Position numbers and translations under genes: made by a program
Notes under the pieces: generated by a model
What the model saw: the letters and a program-made list of their open reading frames with translations, nothing else
What the model was told of the DNA's origin: nothing
Database searches by the model: none
Assembly (NCBI RefSeq): GCF_014647415.1
Contig: NZ_BMPD01000011.1
Location: 19,887 to 83,886 of the forward strand
From: Haloarcula sebkhae
GTDB taxonomy: Archaea > Halobacteriota > Halobacteria > Halobacteriales > Haloarculaceae
Length of the DNA: 64,000 nucleotides
Direction of reading: 5' to 3'
In this document: piece by piece, positions 27,440 through 34,342 of the stretch
Layout: the number at the start of each line of letters is the position of its first letter
How positions within the stretch are numbered: position 1 is the first letter of the stretch

Positions 27440-27699
27440 GTTTCGCGTGTCTCAGAGAGGTATTGTCTGCCTTCATCAGTAACCCAGTAGAAGCGTGAAT
27501 TCCCACCGGGGTTCTTACTATCGACGTATTCAGATGATTCCAACTTCTGTAGCTGTTGATGGCCCCACTGTCGGGTTTTATCGAATTCATCTCCGACCTC
27601 ACTTGCAGTAAAAGCAGGATCTGGAGATTGGACCATGAAGAGAAGAATCTCACGGGGGCTTGCAGCTGGATCTGGTCCACTGGGCACAACAAACCACAA
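27436..27699 (-). CDS. small winged-helix protein
   Basis: 87 residues; an internal ATG (MVQSPDPAFT) could start it at 66. The helix-turn-helix ASEVGDEFDKTRQWGHQQLQ and wing NSRFYWVTDEG make it a paralogue of the convergent gene at 27227. Probable transcription regulator. Confidence 0.75.
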   Translation of the reverse strand: MWFVVPSGPDPAASPREILLFMVQSPDPAFTASEVGDEFDKTRQWGHQQLQKLESSEYVDSKNPGGNSRFYWVTDEGRQYLSETRET

Positions 27700-27945
27700 T
27701 CTCGACTGGCGATTAAGTTATGCGGTGCTTTTCGTTTACGGCCAGCAAAGGTTAAGTGCGGTCGGCATAACAGTCTGACATAGGCGACGCCCACACCGAA
27801 AGCGGCGTCCCGTCGAACCCATGACAGCAGCCAAGCCCACCCACGAAGAGTCGCATCGCTCCCCAACCACGAGACAGCGTCCCATTCCGGGTTCCGGAAA
27901 CGACCCGAGTAGCCACTTTACGCCCCCTGCCGGAGGGATGGCTGC

Positions 27946-28626
27946 ATGACTGCTTGGCACGACTGTACCGCCCTCCAGCGGGATCTCCTGAAAGCGATTG
28001 CCGACCACGACCACTACAACCGCGAGGCCACCGCCGACGCCCTCCAGATCGCCGTCGAAACCCGGCGCGAAGCCACGCTCGACGACACGCGCGTCACGGA
28101 CGCTCTCGCCGAGCTCGAAACAAACGAACTGGTCACCACCACCAGCGGCACCTACGCCCTGACCGACCGCGGCCAGGACGCCATCCAGCAAGCCGCCCGG
28201 TCACTGGCTATCGTCACCGGCCACGACCTGGTCGTCACCGATGGCGGCACTCCCATCCGGTCACATACCGAGGCGGCCAGCCAGCTCGACACTGTGCTAC
28301 ACGCCGCCGAACCCGCTCTCGATGACACGGAACTCGACTCGCTGGCGGCTGTTAGCACCTACCTCCGCAGTACGGATGGGTTCGTCGTCGAAGCCCACGC
28401 CGAACCCGAAATCCGAACGCACGCATGCACCGTGATCGCCGCCAGCGAAGACGAACAGGGCGCACCCGTCGGCGCAGTACTGGACACACTCGCCGGCGAG
28501 TACGGGGCCAAGCGAGCGATGACGGCGCTGCTGGATCTTCTCATTCAGGGCGAGTGCTATCAGCCCAATCCAACGACGTTCCGGCGGGTCGACACCGACG
28601 CCAACGAGCCGGGAGGCGACCAATGA
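27946..28626 (+). CDS. double winged-helix protein
   Basis: 226 residues. The N-terminal part (CTALQRDLLKAIADHDHYN, DALAELETNELVTTTSG) is a winged helix like that of the next gene. The C-terminal part (VGAVLDTLAGEYGAKRAMTA, LLIQGECYQPNPTTFRRV) resembles the winged helix at the end of archaeal MCM proteins. First of two overlapping genes (ATGA) directly in front of the structured array. Confidence 0.7.
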   Translation: MTAWHDCTALQRDLLKAIADHDHYNREATADALQIAVETRREATLDDTRVTDALAELETNELVTTTSGTYALTDRGQDAIQQAARSLAIVTGHDLVVTDGGTPIRSHTEAASQLDTVLHAAEPALDDTELDSLAAVSTYLRSTDGFVVEAHAEPEIRTHACTVIAASEDEQGAPVGAVLDTLAGEYGAKRAMTALLDLLIQGECYQPNPTTFRRVDTDANEPGGDQ

Positions 28627-28937
28627 CAACCCACTACGACCTCACGGGCTTCCAGCGCGATCTCTTGGAAGCCATCGCCGCCGTCGAGGACGATCCCTAC
28701 GGCCTCGCGCTCAAAGAGTACCTTGACGAGCGCTACGCCGACCCGATCAATCACAGCCGCCTCTACCAGAATCTCGACCAGCTCGCCGACCAGGACCTCC
28801 TCTCCCGTAAGGAACTCGACGCTCGCACGAACGAATATACGCTAACTGACGCCGGCCAGAGCGTACTCCAAGAGCAGGCAGCCACACTCACAGGCCTGTG
28901 TCCGCAGGCCCGTCCCGTTGGAGGTGACCGACAGTGA
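28623..28937 (+). CDS. PadR-family regulator
   Basis: 104 residues with the PadR plan: LTGFQRDLLEAIAAVEDDPY, LALKEYLDERYADPINHSRL, YQNLDQLADQDLLSRKELD, then YTLTDAGQSVL. ATG overlaps the stop of the preceding gene. Ends 60 bases before the first unit of the structured array. A close relative without the tail is at 60947. Confidence 0.85.
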   Translation: MTTHYDLTGFQRDLLEAIAAVEDDPYGLALKEYLDERYADPINHSRLYQNLDQLADQDLLSRKELDARTNEYTLTDAGQSVLQEQAATLTGLCPQARPVGGDRQ

Positions 28938-28998
28938 CGGTTCGTTGTCGCCACGCTCGTATCAATCAGTTTTTATGTTTCTACCGTGTAGTAAAATT

Positions 28999-29132
28999 CG
29001 GGCGACCGTGGGCACCTGCAGTGTCGCCCGACGGCCATTGTCAGAGGCACGGACAGGTTCTAGACTCTGCACACCGCTTGTCCCACGTCCGGGTAGCGTG
29101 GGGGTCGGTCTGCAGCGAGTACCAGAACCTAT
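28999..29132 (+). ncRNA. structured unit 1
   Basis: CGGGCGAC (28999-29006) pairs perfectly with GTCGCCCG (29023-29030). TGTC/GACA follows at 29039-29042/29052-29055. AGGTTCT (29055-29061) pairs with AGAACCT (29124-29130), enclosing CCCACG/CGTGGG (29082-29087/29097-29102) and CTGCA/TGCAG. A TATA-like box at 28970-28977 would place a start at about 29000. Confidence 0.65.
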
Positions 29133-29290
29133 TTCTACAGTATGGGCCATTGATAATTAATTCTGGCCATAAACTGTCAGCCAGTGCCAACCCTGGCCCT
29201 GCATATCACGGTGGTCACGCCAGGGTAGCTGTGAAACACTCTCTCAGCAGTCGAAGCTGGGACAGACAGTCTCTCCAAGTCCAGCAAAAC

Positions 29291-29429
29291 GGTGTGTGGC
29301 AGCCGGGGGAAAGCGGCGTGCCACGCACCACCCAACGTCGCCGTTCCCGACGACAGGTCCTGCACCCAACACATTCACTCAGACGAGCGAGGCTCGGGGA
29401 AACATGGAGCGCGGGGCAGCACCTGTCAT
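29291..29429 (+). ncRNA. structured unit 2
   Basis: GGTGTGTGGCA (29291-29301) pairs with TGCCACGCACC (29319-29329), one G-U. CGTCG/CGACG at 29336-29340/29348-29352. GACAGGT (29352-29358) pairs with ACCTGTC (29421-29427) and continues CTGC/GCAG after one mismatch. The long-range stem uses different bases from the other units yet still pairs. Confidence 0.65.
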
Positions 29430-29520
29430 GCAATACCAGTGATGGGAGTGATAATTTTTATCCAATCCCACGCCGCGCTGGCGGGCATTCACGAAGCCGC
29501 TGGTATCGCCGCCAGCAACA

Positions 29521-29657
29521 GAATGGGCGACAGCCATGGGCAAATGGCCTGTCACAACCCATTCAGCGTCGCCAACGTCGGCGACGGGTTCTAGTCCCGG
29601 GCTATTCGGGAGATCGAATGAGTCCTATGAGGATGCTGAGTGGGATCCAGAACCCAT
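29521..29657 (+). ncRNA. structured unit 3
   Basis: GAATGGG (29521-29527) pairs with CCCATTC (29558-29564), with GACAG/CTGTC nested inside. CGTCGCC (29567-29573) pairs with GGCGACG (29580-29586). GGGTTCT (29586-29592) pairs with AGAACCC (29649-29655): compared with AGGTTCT/AGAACCT of unit 1, both sides of one pair changed together. Confidence 0.65.
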
Positions 29658-29817
29658 CGAAGCATCGGACGAGTCCCGGTAAAAACGCTTTCGATACTCA
29701 CAGAATCGCAAGCCAGCGATGGACTACGTCTCGTCATAGTCAACCCCAGCAGCAGCGGTCAGCGGGCGCATTTCTGTGTGGCCACTCGATTCTCAGGCAA
29801 CAGCAATCACAGAACGA

Positions 29818-29966
29818 GAATGGTGGGCAGCCGGGGGGAAGTGGATGTGGGAGTGGCGTGCACTGCACCATTCGAAGTCGTCATCCACGACGACAGGCTC
29901 TGGACCCGAAGTCCGTGGTGACTCAATTGGCTATCAGGGGGACCCGGAGCGGGGACCAGAACCTAT
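29818..29966 (+). ncRNA. structured unit 4
   Basis: GAATGGTG (29818-29825) pairs with CACCATTC (29866-29873). GTCGT/ACGAC at 29877-29881/29887-29891. AGGCTCTGG (29895-29903) pairs with CCAGAACCT (29956-29964) with one C-A mismatch. Tail with GTCC, A run and CGATAT at 29981-30006. Confidence 0.65.
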
Positions 29967-30126
29967 CTAATACCAAGATAGTCCGTACGAAAAACACTTG
30001 CGATATGTCACCAAATACGTTCCAGCTTGTTCAGCCCCGAGCACACGCGCTGGACACACCACATGTCCACAGTCGTACAGTCACAGCACAGACTCCTGTA
30101 GCGAAGACAATACTTAATCGCCGACG

Positions 30127-30276
30127 GAATAGTGGCCAGCTCGGGGGGCCTTCGAATGGAGCGAATACGATGGCCACTATTCGGTCTTGTCGCCTGTACC
30201 GACAGGTTCCGAAGCCAGTCTCCCCTGACCTCTCGGGAAGGCTTACTGATTGGCAGGCGGGGCTTCGGAACCTATC
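30127..30276 (+). ncRNA. structured unit 5
   Basis: GAATAGTGGCCA (30127-30138) is perfectly complementary to TGGCCACTATTC (30171-30182). TGTCG/CGACA at 30188-30192/30200-30204. AGGTTCCGAAGCC (30204-30216) is perfectly complementary to GGCTTCGGAACCT (30261-30273). The strongest-paired of the five. Confidence 0.7.
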
Positions 30277-30390
30277 CACTCGATTAGTAACAATCCGTAA
30301 AAGTCATTTTGGCCGATATGTCTCGTTCGGTAGACTAAGTCGATGCCGTCGGCAACCAATCTCCCGCTCGTATCAGCCGGAGGTGGGCCA

Positions 30391-30690
30391 ATGACCGCCC
30401 AGCCGACCGTCGGCGAGATCGTCGCCATCACGACCATCGACAGCGACCCGCTATTGCTGGTCAGTACCATCGCTGACGACCACGTGACCGGCGTCTTGCT
30501 GGCAGACCTTGCAACTGAGACGCTCCACCGGCTGCAAGCGTCCGAACCCGACACAGCCACGCGCCAGCAGCTGGCCGATGCAATCGGTCGGACTAATGAC
30601 CGCATGTCGTTCACGGTTCCGCTCACAGATTGTGCGCTGGTGGAACGCGACAGTAGCCGCCTTGGGCCGTTTGAGGGAGGTGAGCACTGA
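30391..30690 (+). CDS. hypothetical plasmid-type protein, 99 aa
   Basis: Starts MTAQPTVGEIVAITTI; an upstream start adds 16 residues inside the array and is less likely. A small strand-rich protein (PLLLVSTIADDHVTGVLLAD) not recognised. First of a chain of genes that overlap by one to ten bases. Confidence 0.65.
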   Translation: MTAQPTVGEIVAITTIDSDPLLLVSTIADDHVTGVLLADLATETLHRLQASEPDTATRQQLADAIGRTNDRMSFTVPLTDCALVERDSSRLGPFEGGEH

Positions 30691-30947
30691 TGGCCCGGGC
30701 CGACAGAACAACGGCGACTGAGCGGGACACAGTGCCGGTACAGGCCAGTGAGTGGCGACTCCGCTACACGGTCGGTGATCTCGTTCATTACACCGAGTGG
30801 ACGGCCGACTTCCCGACTGTCGAGAACTACTACGACCAGTACCGCCGCAGCGACCACGCCCATGATGTCCGCATCGAGCGCCGGGTGGTTGCCCGTGGTG
30901 CCGAAGATGAACAAAGCGAGACGCTACGCACGGGAGGGACAGCATGA
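30690..30947 (+). CDS. hypothetical protein, 85 aa
   Basis: Overlaps the previous stop by one base (TGATG). Has a basic/polar start, then WRLRYTVGDLVHYTEW and YYDQYRRSDHAHDV. Not recognised; probably co-translated with its neighbours. Confidence 0.65.
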   Translation: MARADRTTATERDTVPVQASEWRLRYTVGDLVHYTEWTADFPTVENYYDQYRRSDHAHDVRIERRVVARGAEDEQSETLRTGGTA

Positions 30948-31111
30948 CTCCCCCAACCGACCAGCTTGCGGACGCTCGGGAGGCGGTAGCTGCTGTCGAC
31001 CTGAATGAACTCAGCCGTGCAGATGCACGAATCATCCTCAATATCGAGGAAACGCTGGAGGGGCTGGAACAGGCCTACAGCGACTCATCGGAGGGTGTAG
31101 ATGGCTCGTGA
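30944..31111 (+). CDS. hypothetical protein, 55 aa
   Basis: Begins at the ATGA overlap with the preceding gene: MTPPTDQLADAREAVAAVDL, then two helices ending GLEQAYSDSSEGVDGS. Acidic and helical. Supported by overlap and composition only. Confidence 0.55.
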   Translation: MTPPTDQLADAREAVAAVDLNELSRADARIILNIEETLEGLEQAYSDSSEGVDGS

Positions 31112-31182
31112 GTGTCCCAGTACTGCGGCACACATGGACGCTCCCAGCACTGAGAGACACCGCACAGACGGGAGGGGCAGTC

Positions 31183-31299
31183 ATGGAGTGTGAAGACTGT
31201 GGCGAGCCCGGCCCCGATCTCTCGCCGGTCGTCGTTGGCGGGCAGCGCAAGACCCTCTGTGCAGACTGTAACCCCTACAACCCGCTCACCGATGGCTGA
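31183..31299 (+). CDS. zinc-ribbon microprotein, 38 aa
   Basis: MECEDCGEPGPDLSPVVVGG then KTLCADCNPY: two CxxC pairs make a zinc ribbon. A 30-codon frame (31101-31193) in front overlaps it and could be a leader, but I do not list it separately. Overlaps the next gene by 8 bp. Confidence 0.6.
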   Translation: MECEDCGEPGPDLSPVVVGGQRKTLCADCNPYNPLTDG

Positions 31300-31441
31300 A
31301 TCGTACTACACCGCCAGCGCCCGCTGTCGGAATTGCGATGAGAGGCGGCCAGATACCACAGAGCGCGAGATTGCTGGGGCGACAGTCATCCTCTGTGGTC
31401 GGTGTGCAATCAACTGGTTCGTCGAGGGCGGTGACGCATGA
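31292..31441 (+). CDS. zinc-ribbon microprotein, 49 aa
   Basis: MAESYYTASARCRNCDERRP, then ATVILCGRCAINWF: a second zinc ribbon with two CxxC pairs, paralogous in plan to the gene in front. Ends where a 23-codon frame begins (31438-31509) that I do not consider supported. Confidence 0.6.
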   Translation: MAESYYTASARCRNCDERRPDTTEREIAGATVILCGRCAINWFVEGGDA

Positions 31442-31583
31442 CGGCCGTCAGACAATCTCCGGGACGCCGACAGCACGGTCAGCTAGCGGCTGCGCTCTCC
31501 AGCCGCTAGTGTAGCCCCGTCGTTGTCGTTCAGTGGCCCGTGCCATCGGCGGCTTCGCTGGGTTCGATCCCCAGGCGGGCTCT

Positions 31584-32423
31584 ATGGCAACAGCAGATGC
31601 CGGCGAGACGACCGTCGATCAGCTAGCCACCCGTGTCGAGCAGTTAGCGCAGCAACTTGCACGCAAAGACGACCGCATTGACGCCCTTGAACAGCAACTC
31701 GCCGATCACGAGGAGCGTATTGACGGGCTGAAGCAAGAGAACGAAGCGCTACAAGAACGCGTCGATGAGCTTGAAGACCTCGCTGATGTCAACAGCAGCA
31801 AGATCAAGCGTAACCGACAGCGTGCGAGCGACATCAAGAACCGGCTTGGAGAGATCCAGTCACGTGAACTCGAAAAGGGCGCACATCTGCTTGAAGCTCA
31901 CATCGATACCGGACGGCTTGACGTCGACGGCGACCGCATCGAATGCTTCGACGGTGATGACGGACAGCGCTATGCCCGACTGCCCGGTGAGGCTGATCCG
32001 CTGGGCCGGTCTGGGTCATCGAGTCTCGCGATGGGTGACCTCCTGCCGATCCAGCAGTTAGCACGCATGGACGATGATATGCTGGCGGCATCCACGTCAT
32101 CACTGCCAGCCCAACTCGCTGCCAAAGCGTGGCGCGAACGCGAAGCTGGCCGGTTGTGGAACAACGGGAGCGGGAGTGTCCGCCACTACGTCGATGCCAG
32201 CGACCTCCGGACCTGGATTCGTCGCGAAGAGCAAGGTGTGAGTGAAACATATGCAAAGAAGCTCGTCAGTCGGACGCTGGATGCACTTCAGGAACTGACG
32301 AAAGACCGGCTCTGTATCGAACGCCGAAGTCGGAGAAAGGATGGACTCAATTACAAAGAACGGCGGGTTGTGTTGCCAGCCGACTCAGCGATCCCCGGCG
32401 AAACCACCGGTCAGGAGGAGTAG
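31584..32423 (+). CDS. coiled-coil plasmid protein with C-terminal helical domain
   Basis: 279 residues from ATG 31584; GTG 31533 would add 17. A long coiled coil fills residues 12-95 (heptads such as LEQQLADHEERIDGLKQ). A middle acidic part follows, then a basic helical domain (SETYAKKLVSRTLDALQELT) ending in a wing-like KERRVVLPAD. This plan is common to haloarchaeal plasmid proteins thought to act in replication or partition; the gene at 43631 has the same plan. Function is inference. Confidence 0.65.
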   Translation: MATADAGETTVDQLATRVEQLAQQLARKDDRIDALEQQLADHEERIDGLKQENEALQERVDELEDLADVNSSKIKRNRQRASDIKNRLGEIQSRELEKGAHLLEAHIDTGRLDVDGDRIECFDGDDGQRYARLPGEADPLGRSGSSSLAMGDLLPIQQLARMDDDMLAASTSSLPAQLAAKAWREREAGRLWNNGSGSVRHYVDASDLRTWIRREEQGVSETYAKKLVSRTLDALQELTKDRLCIERRSRRKDGLNYKERRVVLPADSAIPGETTGQEE

Positions 32424-32857
32424 CCCGATGACAGCTGTCGTCCCCGGTCAGCACTGTCGCCGGGGACAGATCGAGGCCGAGAGGCCCTAACGAACTCTCA
32501 AGGACCCACCACATCCGACGCCGCTGCTGCCGTGCTGTGTGTTTCCAGTGTATCGTTACTTGCGGGTATCGGGTGAAGAGCGGGGGTCGGCGGGGAACAA
32601 CGAGAGACGCACACTCAGCAGTCACCGTGGACGACAGTTGTCTCCGGAAGACCACTCTCCTAGAGCGAATGTGCAAACTTCTCAATTGAGCCCCAAGGCA
32701 CTCGGCCTGCTCTGCCTGTAGAGTAACTCTCTCCAGCGGTGACCCACTGCCACCGGCGTCGTGGCTGCTCCGACGGTCGACAAACTGGGCGACTCTATGG
32801 AGACTGTATCGACAACAGTTGACAAGGTTTTATCAAAATCGAGAGTCGAAATTTTAT
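32424..32857. other. stretch without a clear gene
   Basis: A GC-rich inverted element GTCCCCGG/CCGGGGAC lies at 32440-32467, just after the coiled-coil gene, and may end its transcript. No gene seen in the rest. Confidence 0.4.
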
Positions 32858-33067
32858 ATGGCCCGTCGCCGCATCAAACGACGATTGAAATCAGCGTTGC
32901 TGAGATTCAGTATTGGTACTGGGGTCCTTACGATTCTTGTCGAGTGGTTCTATAAAGAGAATTTTCAGTCCGTATTCGGTCCACTCTCGTTTGAAGACCA
33001 TCTTCAGATTGTCGCATTATGCGCAATGGCTATTTTCCTCTTTGTCGTTATGGTGTCAATTCAATAG
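32858..33067 (+). CDS. small two-helix membrane protein
   Basis: 69 residues: basic start MARRRIKRRLKSALLRF, a helix (SIGTGVLTILVEWFY), a polar loop and a second helix (IVALCAMAIFLFVVMVSI). The basic N-terminus predicts a cytoplasmic start. Lies before the pair at 33182/34342 and could belong with it. Confidence 0.6.
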   Translation: MARRRIKRRLKSALLRFSIGTGVLTILVEWFYKENFQSVFGPLSFEDHLQIVALCAMAIFLFVVMVSIQ

Positions 33068-33181
33068 TCAAGATTCTAACTCGCATCCAACACTCCTGAT
33101 TTGCTTCAGTGTTGATAGTCTCGTATTCTATAATATATTGTTTCTGATAGAAGCTAAGTGCGATGAACGCAATGTCTCGGT

Positions 33182-34342
33182 ATGGGATTGATTTTCGGTG
33201 ATGAGTCACGCGAAGCAAAAGAATACGAGACATATCCCATCACAGCGCCGTTTCAGGTCCCGCTAGAGAGTCTCCCCGGAGAATTGCTTGAGATCCACCC
33301 ATACAAAGATAATGACGGCATTGAGGCCGGCGCAAATCTCCTGCAAGCACTGCATGACGTTCGTATCCGTGATGGCGAGAATGCCAGTGACGCCCACGCA
33401 TTCGAAATCTGGTTCGACCGAGGCCAATTCACCTTCCGATTATATGCCGCAAATGAGCGCGCCAGTGAGCGATTCCAACGCCGGACAACGAACACGTACA
33501 CGAACTCTGAGGTGATTCCATTATCCGAAGGCAAGGCATTCCCATCGCTTCGCCCGGGCGATCATGTCGCCGGCTCATTTCTGGCTGAAGAGCGACACAC
33601 CTTCCTGCCGATACGTCACCACAACGCCGAGGGGTTCGAACACGGTGATCCGTACAGCGACATCATGGGTGAGATGCTGACGCTCGACGATTCTGTTGTT
33701 GTCGTGCAGGTCGTTTTCAAACCAGCGGCCAAAGACTGGACTCAAAACGGACCGGATGGGGAATCAGTTGCTGATATTGCGACTGACCTACGGAACGGCT
33801 CTGTTGCTGGGTTCAAAGACCCGCTGTTCTGGCTCGGCATCCGCGAACTTGACGAGCGCAAAGCCAGTCGCAAGGATAAGGAGGCCGCGAATATTGTGGA
33901 AGATCAGCGTGGCGAACAGGGGTTCCATGTTAATGTCCGGGTGTTGGCTGCCTCACCCCAGCCCCGGGAAGCTCGGGAGCGGGCCCGTGGGGTTGCCTCG
34001 ATGTTCGCGAAGTACTATAATGCAACCACGGAACAGGGATTAGACCACCATCCAGTTGATGCAAGCGACGAAACGATGCAGGGACTACTTGCCGATTTGT
34101 TCGAACGTCGCTGGCACGATCGGAAGATGATACTGAGCATTGACGAGGTTGCCGGCCTGGCGCATATTCCGAATGGAGAGATTGAGGTGCCACAGATCCC
34201 ATGGAAGACGACACAGACTGGGTCACAAATCGCCGCCGAGGCTGGCAAACACGAGTCAGAGACAGCGACACCAGCTGCCAGTGACGAGACGGATGAACCT
34301 GCATGGGGATACGAGGCCGACAGCCACGGGGAGGGAGACTAA
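33182..34342 (+). CDS. conjugation-associated protein partnering the coupling ATPase
   Basis: 386 residues, acidic. Begins with a strand-rich domain (TYPITAPFQVPLESLPGELL), has a central region with FHVNVRVLAASPQPREARER and ends with VAGLAHIPNGEIEVPQIPW, a phrase seen in the protein encoded before VirD4-like ATPases in archaeal plasmids. Its stop overlaps the ATPase start by one base, so the two are co-translated. No membrane helix. Family name not certain. Confidence 0.65.
   Translation: MGLIFGDESREAKEYETYPITAPFQVPLESLPGELLEIHPYKDNDGIEAGANLLQALHDVRIRDGENASDAHAFEIWFDRGQFTFRLYAANERASERFQRRTTNTYTNSEVIPLSEGKAFPSLRPGDHVAGSFLAEERHTFLPIRHHNAEGFEHGDPYSDIMGEMLTLDDSVVVVQVVFKPAAKDWTQNGPDGESVADIATDLRNGSVAGFKDPLFWLGIRELDERKASRKDKEAANIVEDQRGEQGFHVNVRVLAASPQPREARERARGVASMFAKYYNATTEQGLDHHPVDASDETMQGLLADLFERRWHDRKMILSIDEVAGLAHIPNGEIEVPQIPWKTTQTGSQIAAEAGKHESETATPAASDETDEPAWGYEADSHGEGD

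Larger units (their letters stand above)
28938..30390 (+). repeat. array of five structured, diverged repeat units
   Basis: No acidic protein or known family explains this 1.45-kb stretch. Five units start near 28999, 29291, 29521, 29818 and 30127. Each has a closing hairpin of 7-12 bp, a short GTCG/CGAC hairpin, the core GACAGGTTCT and a distant AGAACCTAT. Spacers carry further hairpins (29190-29226, 29477-29516, 30051-30069). Units three to five share a tail with GTCC or ATCC, an A run and CGATA(T/C). Strand is inferred from the core orientation and a TATA-like TTTTTATG 25 bases before unit one. Confidence 0.75.

Noticed and set aside
30243..30914. 223-codon minus frame
   Set aside because: Lies opposite array unit 5 and two supported small genes; composition is that of antisense DNA.
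31511..31582. tRNA-like sequence with a good T-arm (CTGGG-TTCGATC-CCCAG)
   Set aside because: The acceptor ends pair at only five of seven positions and no proper anticodon arm forms; it overlaps the possible start of the coiled-coil gene.
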